64,000 bases of DNA from JALEFZ01 sp964564415 (GCA_964564415.1 CAZMAV010000013.1:80001-144000), one strand, 5' to 3'. Positions 47,274-56,489 are shown, counted from the first letter of the stretch. Numbers and translations: made by a program. The notes: generated by a model not told the origin, from the sequence alone.

Positions 47274-48266
47274 ATGAAAAAATGGCTGGGTATAGACCTT
47301 TTTGCAAATCCAGAAGCCTTGTTTTTGCTTCTGCTGATTCCCCTGTATTTGTTTTGGTACCTCAGGTTTTACCAAAAACAAAGGCTGGTCATACGATTGA
47401 GCTATGATCCTCAAAACCTTGAAAATAATAAGTATAGCTTTTCTTTCCTTCGCCTTCTGCCGCGAATGCTACAACTCCTGGCTATTACCCTGCTGATTCT
47501 CGCCGTAGCCAGGCCGCAAAGCGCAGATGAGATTGTCAATGAAAAGGTTGAAGGCATCGATATTATGCTTCTCCTCGATATAAGTGGGAGCATGGAGTCA
47601 GAAGACTATCCTCCCAGCCGCCTGGATGTGGCTAAATCAAATGCCATTCGCTTTATCCAAGGAAGAAAGAAAGACAAAATCGGATTGGTTCTTTTCGCAG
47701 CCGAAGCCCTCTCATATTCCCCCCTCACCCTGGATCATGCCTACCTCGAGCGACAGGTTCTTCAGGTAGGTTTTGGCATGATTTCTCCCCAGGGAACAGC
47801 CATCGGTGAGGCCTTGGGTGCAGGCATCAATCGAATGGAGAATAGCGAAAATGGTTCAAAGGTCATGATTCTGCTCACCGATGGTGCCAACAATGCCGGT
47901 AAACTCGATCCTATTTCAGCAGCCAAACTGGCCCAGGAAAAGGGAATCAGGACCTATTGTGTAGGAATGGGAAGACGAACCATCACCCCGGTAGGTGCCG
48001 AAAGCGATAATCCCCCCGACCTCGATGAAAGTACCCTAAAAAGAATTGCTGCCATTACCGGGGGCAGTTTTTACAGGGCCTCAGATCCTACCCGCCTCCA
48101 ACAAATCTTTACCGAAATATCCCAACTTGAAACCCGAAAAATCCAAAATATTTCCTACCGACACGTACAGGATCGATACCCCATATTCGTAAAATTGGCT
48201 ATCATCATCCTGGGAATTTCTTTCTTGCTGATGTTAACATTCATATATAACCCGCTGGAACAATAG
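47274..48266 (+). CDS. batA: BatA-type vWA membrane protein
   Basis: A 330-residue protein of the Bat (Bacteroides aerotolerance) group. Two N-terminal membrane helices (about 14-32 and 62-80) are followed by a von Willebrand A domain (about 92-285) with an intact metal site (LLLDISGSM, about 97-105; TDGANNAG) and a C-terminal membrane helix (about 303-323). Bat proteins form a complex in the membrane that affects envelope stability or stress survival. In most genomes batA is followed by batB-D and preceded by moxR; here it stands alone with a decayed gene downstream. Confidence 0.85.
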   Translation: MKKWLGIDLFANPEALFLLLLIPLYLFWYLRFYQKQRLVIRLSYDPQNLENNKYSFSFLRLLPRMLQLLAITLLILAVARPQSADEIVNEKVEGIDIMLLLDISGSMESEDYPPSRLDVAKSNAIRFIQGRKKDKIGLVLFAAEALSYSPLTLDHAYLERQVLQVGFGMISPQGTAIGEALGAGINRMENSENGSKVMILLTDGANNAGKLDPISAAKLAQEKGIRTYCVGMGRRTITPVGAESDNPPDLDESTLKRIAAITGGSFYRASDPTRLQQIFTEISQLETRKIQNISYRHVQDRYPIFVKLAIIILGISFLLMLTFIYNPLEQ

Positions 48267-48370
48267 GAACCCTTTGCTAATTTAAGGTTTATGATAAAGC
48301 TTATGAGTAATTTACTCATGAAGTAGGTCAGGCATGAGGTTGTCTAACCTGTCCCAATCGCACCTCAACC

Positions 48371-48978
48371 ATGGCACATTCTACATCCAATGTAGAGTCT
48401 TTGCTCAAAGCCGCTGCTCAGCTAGTTTCACGACCGGATGATTACCTTCTTATTCTTTTGGGAGAAAAAAAAGTCCTGACCTGAGCCTTCCTATTCAGGC
48501 TTCTAACGAGAAGGGGTACAGATTTTTTGGGGGAGTATTTCCGGGAATCATTCACGACACCTCAAAGTCAGAGGATGGGGCCATATTGAAGGTCCTTCCT
48601 GCTGCCACCCAACTCTACTGCATCAAAGGGCTGGATGAGGAAGGGATTTCTTTGCCGGATTTTTCCCTCGAATCCAACCTTCAAACGAGGCAGACGGCCT
48701 TCATTTTAGTGGATGGATTGACAGCCAATATCTCAGAGTTTTTGTTTAGAATTCAGAATCAGTTGGGTCACAGGGTAGATTTTGTTGGTGGAGGTGCGGG
48801 GTCGATCAGCCTTGAGAAAAAGCCCTGCCTGTTTTCTAATGAAGGGGTTTTTCAGGATGCGGCCCTATTGGGACTGGTACCCCTTCACATAAGCCTGGGG
48901 GTCAGCCACAACTGGGAAAAAATCTACCAGAGCAGGTTCACAAGCTCAAGTATCCCTTTGCCAGTATTGGGAGGATAG
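48371..48978 (+). pseudogene. FIST-domain sensor gene, frameshifted and truncated
   Basis: Residues encoded from the ATG at 48371 (LLKAAAQLVSRPDDYLLILLGEKK) stop at a TGA at 48482. In another frame the protein continues as SPDLSLPIQASNEKGYRFFGGVFPGIIHD and on to FILVDGLTANISEFLFRIQNQLG and VDFVGGGAGSISLEKKPCLFSNEG, a FIST (signal-sensing) domain. The break falls at an 8-A run (48465-48472), so one base missing there explains it. The FIST C-terminal domain is absent: the frame ends at 48978. FIST proteins sense small ligands such as amino acids and act with kinases or cyclases. Confidence 0.75.
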
Positions 48979-49118
48979 ACATTAAAGACTTGAAAGACTT
49001 GCTATCCCAAATGGAGGACAGTGCCAAGGGTTACAAAGACATCGGCCAACTCCGTGAAGATTACAAATTCATAAAGAAAGAGACAGGGAACATCCTGAAT
49101 GCAATCCGAAAGTATTGA
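48912..49118 (+). pseudogene. Tail of a second coding sequence joined to the FIST remnant
   Basis: A third frame is open from 48912 to a TGA at 49116 and encodes LPEQVHKLKYPFASIGRIDIKDLKDLLS... QLREDYKFIKKETGNILNAI, a Lys-rich helical C-terminus. The frame overlaps the end of the FIST frame but does not resemble the FIST C-terminal domain. It is likely the 3' end of another gene left behind by a deletion, though it may be chance. No family was recognised. Confidence 0.45.
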
Positions 49119-49161
49119 TAAGGGTTAATCTTGGCAAATCCTATTTCTTTAGAAATTATCA

Positions 49162-50472
49162 TTACTCATCATCAAATCCTCCACAGGTTTCTTCCATGAG
49201 CTTGATGGCCTTTTCCCGGTAATCGCTTTCGGAAGAATACTTGAGAGATTTTTCAATATTCTGACATGCCCTTTGGGTCATCCCTTGCTTCATGTAGACC
49301 AATCCCCGGTAGTAGTAGGCTTCTCCATTAAGGACATTGAGTAGAAGGGCATTGTCGATGGCTTCGATGGCTTTGTCAAATTCATCCTGGTTGAGATAAC
49401 AATAGGCCATCTGATTGAAGGTAGAAACCCTCAATTCATTGAGCTTGATGTTTTCAATGACGAATTCGAAGTCTTCGAGGGCTCTTTCGTACATACCTGC
49501 CTTCGCAGCATAATATCCGCGGCTGTATCTCAGGAGGTTGCGGTCGGGATAACAGTCTACCAGTCCATCGTAATATTCCACTAATTCGGGAAAGGCATCC
49601 TTAGAAATACCTATATTTGCCAGCAGTTGAAAGGCAGTACACCTAAAATCGGCGGTATCCCTAGCGGCGATACGCAGGTCTTGCTTGGCCTGTTCAAAGG
49701 AGTCCTGGGTCAGGTAAAGATAACCCCGCTCCAGGTAGGCCTGAGGTAAGAGAGCATCGATCTGCTGGCTTTCCACCTTCATCTCCTCTGCCAGTCGGAG
49801 TACCTCTGAATAATAGTAAATGGCCCCGGTGGTATCTCTGTCTTTGTTAAGGATACTGGCTTTGGCATAATAGGCTTTGATTAGGCTGGGATAGGTATTT
49901 TTCTTGAGTTTGCGCTTATTTTTTTGGGGGTTGAGAGAAATGGCTTCTTCGATGTCCGACATGGCCTCCTTTGTCTGATTGAGACGGAGGTAAACAAGGC
50001 TTCTTCTGTACCAGAGATCATAGTCCTCCCTCATACCTGTCAGGCTGTCGGTCTGAGCTTCCAGCAGGGTCTCTAACTCGCGGGTCTGCTGGCTGATAAG
50101 TTTGAAACGGAAGGGCACGTTGATCCAGTAGGCGATGGTCTTTCCATCTTTGGTGGCCGGACTAAATTTCAATTGGGATATCTTTTCATCAACTGCACGC
50201 TGAAGGATGCTGGCAGGAGAATTGAGGACAAGGTGGCGAAGGTAACTGCCATTCTCATCGACCAAGACCCTGCAAAGAACGGTACCTTCGACATTCTCCT
50301 CAACGGCATCCTCAGGATAACCGATAGAAGCCCTTACATCGCTAAGGTTGATGGGGCTGGGTTGCTGATCTACATATACAAACTCTTCAGGGTCTGGATA
50401 CTCCTGGGCTACAAGTATCTGAATAGAACATAAAAGGGCCCAGAGGATCAATGTGGTCTTCACAAACTTCAT
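49162..50472 (-). CDS. TPR protein with TonB C-terminal-like domain
   Basis: A 436-residue exported protein: signal peptide (about 1-22), a TonB C-terminal-like domain (about 45-125, YPEDAVEENVEGTVLCRVLVDENGSYLRH ... LKFSPATKDGKTIAYWINVPFRF), then about nine tetratricopeptide repeats (about 145-420), each with the A/W-x6-A-x3-Y-x-G pattern. The TonB-like domain usually contacts an outer-membrane protein, and TPRs hold partners. The ATG at 50472 is chosen because it starts with the signal peptide. It probably forms a periplasmic scaffold. The gene is followed by the decayed region. Confidence 0.8.
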   Translation of the reverse strand: MKFVKTTLILWALLCSIQILVAQEYPDPEEFVYVDQQPSPINLSDVRASIGYPEDAVEENVEGTVLCRVLVDENGSYLRHLVLNSPASILQRAVDEKISQLKFSPATKDGKTIAYWINVPFRFKLISQQTRELETLLEAQTDSLTGMREDYDLWYRRSLVYLRLNQTKEAMSDIEEAISLNPQKNKRKLKKNTYPSLIKAYYAKASILNKDRDTTGAIYYYSEVLRLAEEMKVESQQIDALLPQAYLERGYLYLTQDSFEQAKQDLRIAARDTADFRCTAFQLLANIGISKDAFPELVEYYDGLVDCYPDRNLLRYSRGYYAAKAGMYERALEDFEFVIENIKLNELRVSTFNQMAYCYLNQDEFDKAIEAIDNALLLNVLNGEAYYYRGLVYMKQGMTQRACQNIEKSLKYSSESDYREKAIKLMEETCGGFDDE

Positions 50473-50509
50473 ATGCCTCAAAGTTGAATTTGGATGGTAA
50501 AAATACACC

Positions 50510-51538
50510 CTAATTTTCCGATTCCCAACGAAGGGCGACTTTTCCTAGAGATTGGCGGGATTCCAGAAAGGCATGGGCTTCGGCTAGTTCAGAAGCTTCG
50601 AAGCTCTGTCCTCCCATGGGACGAAATACCCCCTGCCGGGCCTGATCCATGACTCCTTCCAGGATTTCTTTTAATAGGGTAGGTTTATGATCTCCCAATC
50701 GCAGCATATTGACTCCGATCAGAGATTGAGATTTGCCCATGAGCTTCAAAGGGTGGTAAAAGCCAAAGTCAATAAAATTCTTGATTTTAGAGAAAAAATT
50801 ACGACTTTGGGTAAAACTGGAGGCTCCAAAGCAGAGTATGCTACCCCCGGGTGCGAGTAAATCCATTCCCTTTTTGAAGGCTTTTCCTCCTATGGGATCA
50901 AAAATTACATTTAGTCTTTTATCTCTAAGTATCTGGCTTATTTCTTCTGAAAAATCCTTGCTCCGGTAATCGATGGGATGGTCTACCCCCAGGGTTTTTA
51001 GAAAGTCATGTTTTTGTGGGGAAGAGGTGCCGAAAATCTGGCATTTTTGGGCTTTTGCCCATTGTACGAGGGCCGTTCCTACTCCGCCGGCAGCGGCATG
51101 AATCAGGACAGAATCATTTTCCCTGAGTTTAACGCAGTTGGCACCCATGTGATAAGCCGTGGCATACTGGGTAATCAAGGCTAAGGACTGGATATCGCTT
51201 AGGCTGTTAGGGACCTTGACGGCGCCCATGGCTGGAGTAATGACCTCACGGGCATAGGCCCCAAATCGAGTCATGGCAGCTATCCGGTCCCCCACCTTGA
51301 AAGGCAGATTTTCCGAACCTAGTTCTTTGATTCTCCCCACGACTTCATAGCCCAGGATAGCAGGCAAAGGAGGACAGTCGCGATAAAGCCCTTTTCGGGC
51401 CATCACATCAGCAAAATTAAGTCCAAAGCTATCTACAGCTATTCGTATGTCCCCTGAATCAAGGTTTCCAAGGTTTAAATCTCCAGGCTCAAAGGCCTGA
51501 TCGGCCTCCGCAAATTGTGTGAGATACCAGGCTTCCAT
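50510..51538 (-). CDS. Zinc-independent MDR oxidoreductase (quinone oxidoreductase/VAT1-like)
   Basis: A 342-residue medium-chain dehydrogenase. The N-terminal GroES-like domain (FGLNFADVMARKGLYRDCPPLPAILGYEVVG) lacks the zinc-binding cysteines of alcohol dehydrogenases. The Rossmann motif is HAAAGGVGTALVQWAK (about 145-160). NADPH-dependent quinone or enone reductases of this clade (QOR, VAT1) have this pattern. The ATG at 51538 opens at the conserved N-terminus. The gene precedes the TPR gene after 37 bases, so the two may be co-transcribed. Confidence 0.85.
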   Translation of the reverse strand: MEAWYLTQFAEADQAFEPGDLNLGNLDSGDIRIAVDSFGLNFADVMARKGLYRDCPPLPAILGYEVVGRIKELGSENLPFKVGDRIAAMTRFGAYAREVITPAMGAVKVPNSLSDIQSLALITQYATAYHMGANCVKLRENDSVLIHAAAGGVGTALVQWAKAQKCQIFGTSSPQKHDFLKTLGVDHPIDYRSKDFSEEISQILRDKRLNVIFDPIGGKAFKKGMDLLAPGGSILCFGASSFTQSRNFFSKIKNFIDFGFYHPLKLMGKSQSLIGVNMLRLGDHKPTLLKEILEGVMDQARQGVFRPMGGQSFEASELAEAHAFLESRQSLGKVALRWESEN

Positions 51539-51612
51539 ATAAATGATGATTGATGACAATGAAGCATAAGCTCTTCCAAACATATAGTCCCGAGGACAGC
51601 TCCGACCTCCTG

Positions 51613-51930
51613 TTACTCCCCTTCACCTACAGGCTTCTGTGAGGTAGAGAGATATGCGTTTTGAAGTTTTTCCTGCCAGGCGAGGTAAATGGGCTTTTCA
51701 TTGCGGAGAAGGTCGACGATCACAGGCATCTGTGCCGTAGGTAGAGCCATATGAATAACTCCTGTCTCAGCCTGGGCATCAAAGGGAAGCTGTGTATCCT
51801 TCCCATAAAAATCGATAATGCCCACCAACTTATTGTTGGGATTGAATAGGTGAATCTGTCCCCGCTTTTGCTTGCCCTCTCCCTGGGGTCCTCCATTGAG
51901 CCTTACGGCATAGTTGTGTATTTCTTTCAT
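51613..51930 (-). CDS. Small protein of unknown function
   Basis: A 105-residue soluble protein starting at the ATG at 51930 (KEIHNYAVRLNGGPQGEG). The sequence looks like a small beta-barrel with KRGQIHLFNPNNKLVGIIDFYGKDTQLPFDAQAETGVIHMALPTAQMPVIVDLLRNEKPIYLAW: several strands and one helix. I do not recognise a family. Upstream in-frame codons in AT-rich sequence are rejected as the start. It lies downstream of tig beyond a terminator. Confidence 0.6.
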   Translation of the reverse strand: MKEIHNYAVRLNGGPQGEGKQKRGQIHLFNPNNKLVGIIDFYGKDTQLPFDAQAETGVIHMALPTAQMPVIVDLLRNEKPIYLAWQEKLQNAYLSTSQKPVGEGE

Positions 51931-52080
51931 AAGGTAGTTAGTTGTGAAAATTATTAGGGTGAAGAGCCACTCTTTTCCTCTCTGCAAATATATAAAAGGA
52001 AGTTCCTCAGTCTTCACCAAATATCCCTTTAGCCTTAGCTTTGAATCGCCCAGAAAATATGGACAAAGGGAGCTGGCCAT

Positions 52081-52114
52081 AAAATAAAAAGGCCGAACCC
52101 TGAGGCTCAGCCTT
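52081..52114 (-). terminator. Intrinsic terminator after tig
   Basis: On the minus strand AAGGCTGAGCC pairs with GGGTTCGGCCTT (11 bp with two G-U pairs, loop TCA) and is followed by TTTTATTTT. It lies 20 bases past the tig stop. Confidence 0.8.
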
Positions 52115-52133
52115 GTTTTAATAGGATTGGGGA

Positions 52134-53525
52134 TTATTGATCCTCATCCTCTTTTTTGGTCTTGTCCATAAAAGTGCTGGCATCTATGGGAGTCTTTTTA
52201 GGAGAAAACTCTTCCGCCAACCTGTCTGTTACCTTCTCTGTGAGAGAAGTACGAACCATGCGATTCATGGTATTTTGATCTTGACGGGCGTACTGAAGAT
52301 AGCTTTCGAGCATCTGATCATCGGCAGGCATGCCAGACATGGCCAGGCTCTGGCGCAGGTTTTTCCTAAGGGTCTTGTCCACTTCCTCTTCCTCCAGCTT
52401 GATGTCGTACTTGGAAATCAGCTTGCCTTCGATAAGGGTATAAGTCAGGTCTTTAGTAAATTTGGGATATTCTTCCTTGACAGACTCCTCGGTTTTCTCT
52501 TCCTCACCTGTTTTTAACAGCCATTTTTGCAAAAACTCATCGGGAAATTCCAGGGGGTGATGGTCGATCAAGGCCTCTACCAGCTTATTCTTAAACCTGT
52601 TTTTTGCGATTTCCTGAAAGTCTCCTTTTAGATTTTTACCCATCTTTTCCTTAATGAGTTCTTCGCTCAGTTCATCCTCCTCCTCAACGTTGATTTTGAG
52701 GTTTTCCAGGACCTTTTTGAAAAACACTTCATCCATCTCGGCTTTCTCCACTCGATTGAGGCGCTTGACCTGGATTTTTAATTTTTTGTCCAGCATCTGC
52801 TCGGCCTCATCTTCTTCAATAAAAAGGGTATTCTTAAGGCTGCGCTTGTCCTCACCAATGATGGAGGTGTCAAAGTCAAAAATATCTTCCAACTTGGCAC
52901 CTTCAAAGGGTTTGAAGACTTCCTCATTTTCTACCCGCTTGGGATTGAGGGGAAGCATCTTTTCAAAGCCTCCTTCTATAGCTTCTCCCTTTTCATCTAC
53001 TTCGAAGACTTTGCCAAAGACAATATCTCCCTTCTTGTATTCTTCGGGATTGGAGGTCTCACCGAAATGTTCCCGGTAAATATTGAGCTCCTTTTCCAAA
53101 AACTTACCGTCGATCTCTACTTCGTAATAGGGAGGGAGCTCGGGGAGGTTCAGGTCCACTTCAAATGAAGGGGCAAGGCCTACCTCAAAGACAAACTCCA
53201 TGTCTTTGTTGCCTTCGGGATCGAAGTCTTCTTCGGATTTCTGGCCCTGAGGAATAGGATCCCCGAGTATGTCCAGTTCGTTTTCCTCTATATAATTCTG
53301 GAGAGATTGACTGACGAGTTTATTTATCTCTTCGATGACAACAGAGGTGCCATACATTTTTCTTACCACCTGAACAGGGACCTTGCCTGGGCGAAAGCCT
53401 GGAAGCGAGGCCTTTTTGGCCAGTTTTTTCAATTCTGAAACTACCTGACCCTTGTAGTCCTCAGACTCTAAGTGAAGGACAATGTCGGCAGTCATGTTCT
53501 CTTTTTCTTCAAGCGTGATGTTCAA
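52134..53525 (-). CDS. tig: Trigger factor, ribosome-associated chaperone
   Basis: A 463-residue chaperone that binds ribosomal protein L23 near the exit tunnel and has peptidyl-prolyl isomerase activity in many species. The ribosome-binding N-terminal domain has the signature LPGFRPGKVPVQVVRKMYG (about 40-58). The PPIase-like domain (about 155-245) is partly degenerate, and the rest is the helical C-terminal domain, ending in acidic low-complexity sequence. The start is TTG at 53525: the encoded MNITLEEKENM is the usual opening for the family in Bacteroidota, while the next ATG would remove ten conserved residues. The tRNA-Leu gene lies upstream. Confidence 0.93.
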   Translation of the reverse strand: MNITLEEKENMTADIVLHLESEDYKGQVVSELKKLAKKASLPGFRPGKVPVQVVRKMYGTSVVIEEINKLVSQSLQNYIEENELDILGDPIPQGQKSEEDFDPEGNKDMEFVFEVGLAPSFEVDLNLPELPPYYEVEIDGKFLEKELNIYREHFGETSNPEEYKKGDIVFGKVFEVDEKGEAIEGGFEKMLPLNPKRVENEEVFKPFEGAKLEDIFDFDTSIIGEDKRSLKNTLFIEEDEAEQMLDKKLKIQVKRLNRVEKAEMDEVFFKKVLENLKINVEEEDELSEELIKEKMGKNLKGDFQEIAKNRFKNKLVEALIDHHPLEFPDEFLQKWLLKTGEEEKTEESVKEEYPKFTKDLTYTLIEGKLISKYDIKLEEEEVDKTLRKNLRQSLAMSGMPADDQMLESYLQYARQDQNTMNRMVRTSLTEKVTDRLAEEFSPKKTPIDASTFMDKTKKEDEDQ

Positions 53526-53550
53526 AGCTCGAATGATTAGTAGGTGTTAC

Positions 53551-53583
53551 ATAAAAAATATGCTGCTTAAAAAAGCAGCATCT
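53551..53583 (-). terminator. Intrinsic terminator after tRNA-Leu
   Basis: The minus-strand stem ATGCTGC / GCAGCAT with an 8-base loop is followed by ATTTTTTATG. A second small hairpin (53594-53611, AAAGGTA / TACCTTT) sits closer to the tRNA. Together they should end the tRNA transcript before tig. Confidence 0.75.
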
Positions 53584-53623
53584 TGTTTCATCAAAAGGTA
53601 TTGCTACCTTTATTAGTTATAGG

Positions 53624-53705
53624 TGCGGATGGAGGGACTCGAACCCCCACGCCTAACGGCACAAGATCCTAAATCTAGCGTGTCTACCAATTTCACCACA
53701 TCCGC
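53624..53705 (-). tRNA. tRNA-Leu (anticodon UAG)
   Basis: An 82-nt class II tRNA, CCA not encoded. Acceptor GCGGATG pairs with CATCCGC, discriminator A; the T arm has GTTCGAGTC; a variable arm GCC-GTTA-GGC is present. The anticodon loop TTTAGGA contains TAG (53669-53671). The anticodon stem CTAGA/TCTTG has one U-U mismatch at its second pair, where typical tRNAs have U-A. Everything else looks functional. Confidence 0.92.
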
Positions 53706-53800
53706 ATCTTTGCTTCAAAAGAACAGCTTGTTTTTTGGAGAAGTAAAATTAGAATAAATTTCTTTAATAGAAAAAAGAACATTAGAAAAGCCGAGAATAT

Positions 53801-56068
53801 ATGACCATCCCATTTGAGCATCAGGGCACCGACGAAGCAAAACGCTCCTTTAGACAGCTTACCAAGATGCTTAGGGGCTTTTCCCGGAGCGAAAGGATTG
53901 ACATACGCAAGGCTTTCGAATTTGCCGATAAGGCCCATGAGGGCATCAGGCGCAAGTCCGGTGAGCCCTACATCCTTCACCCCCTGGCTGTAGCCACGAT
54001 TATCGCAGGGGAAATGAGCTTGCAGGACAGCACCGCCATTATCTGTGCCCTCATCCATGATGTAGTGGAGGATACCAACTATGAACTCCGAGACATACAG
54101 CGGGAATTTGGCAACAAGGTCATGGAAATTACCGATGGACTCACCAAAATCTCTGGTTCAGAGGCCAAAAATGAGCTGGTATCCGCCCAGGCAGAAAATT
54201 TCCGGAAAATCCTCCTTACCATTTCCGACGACGTAAGGGTCGTCCTGATCAAACTCGCAGACCGCCTTCACAACATGAGGACCCTGGGGGCTATGAGGAA
54301 GGAAAAGGTCCTCAAGATCGCTTCAGAAACCCTCTATATCTATGCTCCACTGGCCCATCGACTGGGACTTTACCAAATAAAGACCGAACTCGAAGACCTC
54401 TCCTTTAAGTATAGCGAGCCAGACACCTACCAGGAAATCGAGGGCAAGTTGGAAGCCTCCATGGCCGAGGCCGACGAATATATTCAGCACCTGGTACAAG
54501 AACTTGAGCGGGGCATCAAGTCTACAGGTTTGAAATACAGCATCAAGCATCGTTTCAAGTCTATCTATTCCATTCATCAAAAGATGAAACGGAAAAAACT
54601 GCCCTTCAAAGAAGTCTATGACCTATTTGCCATACGCATCATCCTGGAGACCCGACCCGGAAAAGAGATCGGAGACTGTTGGCAGGTATATTCCTTGCTC
54701 TCCGCCATGTATACCCACAATCCCAAAAGGCTTAGAGACTGGATTTCCATGCCCAAGGAAAATGGCTATGAATCCCTGCACACCACGGTGCTAGGACCCG
54801 GGGAAAGGTGGGTGGAGGTACAAATAAGGACCCAGCGCATGGATGAAGTGGCTGAGAAGGGCATTGCAGCTCATTGGCGCTACAAGGAATCTGATTCTGA
54901 AGATGAGTTTTTTGGAGAATGGATAGAACAAATCCGCGAGTTGCTGGCCAACCCCAGCCTGAATGCTATTGAAGCCCTTCATGAATTCAAAGAAAAACTT
55001 CAGCCCAACGACGTCTATGTCTTTACACCCAAGGGGGAGGTCTACCGCTTTCCCATTAAAGCTACTGCCCTTGATTTTGCCTACCGCATCCATACCGATC
55101 TGGGCAATTCCGCCATTGGTGCCAAAATCAACCAAAGGGTAGAGAGCCTGGAATACGAGTTGAGGCCCGGAGATACCGTCGAAATCCTGACCTCCTCCAA
55201 GACCCAACCCAATAGAGATTGGCTTCGCTATGTGAAGACAGCCAAAGCCAAAGAAAGAATCAAACTCGCCTTGCGCAAGCAAAGACGGAAGATCATAGAA
55301 AGTGGCGAAAGAATGTTCAAATGGAAGGCTGCCAAGTACGGACTGGACGAAAATTCTCCCATCATGCAGGAACTCCTGGCCTATCTGATGGTGCCCAATA
55401 ATGAAGAACTTTATCACGCCATCGGAGATCACCGAATCAATACCCAGAAAATCGCCGAATTTATCCGCTTGAAGAAGGAAGGGAAAAAAGTGGAAGAGGC
55501 CATTTTTGAAGAGTGGGAGCTCAAAAAAAAGATGATGGAGGAAAGGCTGGAAGACATTGGCGTCGATCCCGAAAGCCTTGTTCTGGGCAAGGAACAAAGA
55601 ATCGACAATGCTGTTCTGGCCAGTTGCTGCCGGCCCCTTCATGGGGAGGAAATCCTTGGTTTTGCAGAAAATGATCGCATCGTAATTCACCGTACCGGCT
55701 GTCCCAAGGCAATTTCACTCATGGCAAGCTTTGGTTCCCGCATCATTAAGGCTCAATGGGCAGGAGAAGGTTCTAATGTAGAATTTCTGGCAGCCATAAG
55801 GGTAGTAGGCCACGACAAAAAGGGCATGCTCAACGAAATGATCAAAATCATCTCCCTGCAAATGAGCCGCAATATCAGGAAGGTAACCATAGAATCGGTG
55901 GATGGACTTTTCGAGGGGATCTTCAATGTCTTCGTCAGAAACGCAAAAGAACTCGAAGAGATGATGGTCCGCCTGGAAGAACTTTCTAACGTACACCGGG
56001 CATCCCGATATGACATGAATGATGAGTTTGGAACAAAGACTCAGGGTAACTCTAGCCTTGAATCATAA
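53801..56068 (+). CDS. Bifunctional (p)ppGpp synthetase/hydrolase (RelA/SpoT homologue)
   Basis: A 755-residue Rel enzyme. The hydrolase HD domain is intact (ILHPLAVATIIAGE; LIHDVVEDT, about 85-93), followed by the synthetase domain (about 240-370: HRFKSIYSIHQKMKRKK; YDLFAIRIIL; GYESLHTTVLGPG), the TGS domain (about 400-460: VYVFTPKGEVYRFP), a helical region with a conserved Cys motif (ASCCRPLHGE), and a C-terminal ACT domain (about 660-735). The HD motif HDVVEDT suggests hydrolysis is active, so this is a single 'Rel' that makes and degrades the alarmone. The ATG 53801 follows an AT-rich leader. A terminator follows. Confidence 0.96.
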   Translation: MTIPFEHQGTDEAKRSFRQLTKMLRGFSRSERIDIRKAFEFADKAHEGIRRKSGEPYILHPLAVATIIAGEMSLQDSTAIICALIHDVVEDTNYELRDIQREFGNKVMEITDGLTKISGSEAKNELVSAQAENFRKILLTISDDVRVVLIKLADRLHNMRTLGAMRKEKVLKIASETLYIYAPLAHRLGLYQIKTELEDLSFKYSEPDTYQEIEGKLEASMAEADEYIQHLVQELERGIKSTGLKYSIKHRFKSIYSIHQKMKRKKLPFKEVYDLFAIRIILETRPGKEIGDCWQVYSLLSAMYTHNPKRLRDWISMPKENGYESLHTTVLGPGERWVEVQIRTQRMDEVAEKGIAAHWRYKESDSEDEFFGEWIEQIRELLANPSLNAIEALHEFKEKLQPNDVYVFTPKGEVYRFPIKATALDFAYRIHTDLGNSAIGAKINQRVESLEYELRPGDTVEILTSSKTQPNRDWLRYVKTAKAKERIKLALRKQRRKIIESGERMFKWKAAKYGLDENSPIMQELLAYLMVPNNEELYHAIGDHRINTQKIAEFIRLKKEGKKVEEAIFEEWELKKKMMEERLEDIGVDPESLVLGKEQRIDNAVLASCCRPLHGEEILGFAENDRIVIHRTGCPKAISLMASFGSRIIKAQWAGEGSNVEFLAAIRVVGHDKKGMLNEMIKIISLQMSRNIRKVTIESVDGLFEGIFNVFVRNAKELEEMMVRLEELSNVHRASRYDMNDEFGTKTQGNSSLES

Positions 56069-56069
56069 A

Positions 56070-56109
56070 AAGACGGTTGACCAACAGATCAACCGTCCTT
56101 ATCTTTTCT
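56070..56109 (+). terminator. Intrinsic terminator after the RelA/SpoT gene
   Basis: GACGGTTGA / TCAACCGTC (9-bp stem, 8-base loop; 56072-56097) starts 3 bases past the stop codon and is followed by CTTATCTTTTCTG. Confidence 0.85.
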
Positions 56110-56243
56110 GATCGCTTCAATTGTGTAGGGCAGATGCATTGATTCATAACAGCAAACATAGTCCATCACCAAAGAGGGAAAAGGTATGTTATAAATCTGA
56201 AAACTGCCTATCTCTGGAATTCCTCTTTAAACCAGGTACATCT

Positions 56244-56366
56244 TTAAGCATAGTGCAAAAAGATCATGATCATGGTAGGTATGATCCCAAAGGCAAAGGC
56301 AAATGCCATTTTTCCGAGTTTCTTTCCGCTAATCTTTGGTGTCGTGTGGGTAGTAGTCTGAAACAT
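56244..56366 (-). CDS. Small membrane peptide, paralogue 1 (40 residues)
   Basis: An uncalled short gene. ATG at 56366; the product has a polar, Thr-rich N-terminus, two Lys-Lys/Lys pairs (GKKLGK) and one membrane helix (AFAFAFGIIPTMIMIF) ending LHYA. The second short gene at 56490-56639 encodes a clear relative: both read K(K/H)KL...A-A-F-G-I-(I/V)-P-T-x3-IF-L-H-(Y/F). A shared motif (CTAAACG.AACA on the minus strand, + 56383-56394) lies 17 bases upstream. No similarity to a known family is recognised. I expect an inner-membrane peptide with cytoplasmic N-terminus. Confidence 0.6.
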   Translation of the reverse strand: MFQTTTHTTPKISGKKLGKMAFAFAFGIIPTMIMIFLHYA

Positions 56367-56489
56367 AAGCGAGTAAGTTTTCTGTTTCGTTTAGCAAGGT
56401 TAAACTAAATTGAGTATAAATTTAAAAAACTTACCCATTCAGACAAAAAAATCAACCAAAAAAACATCCATACCTACCGTTGGCCCGGG

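Noticed and set aside
54791..55690. Long minus-strand frame (299 codons) opposite the RelA/SpoT gene
   Set aside because: Its composition follows the third-codon bias of the sense gene, and it has no domain or start context; the RelA/SpoT protein is fully conserved on the other strand.
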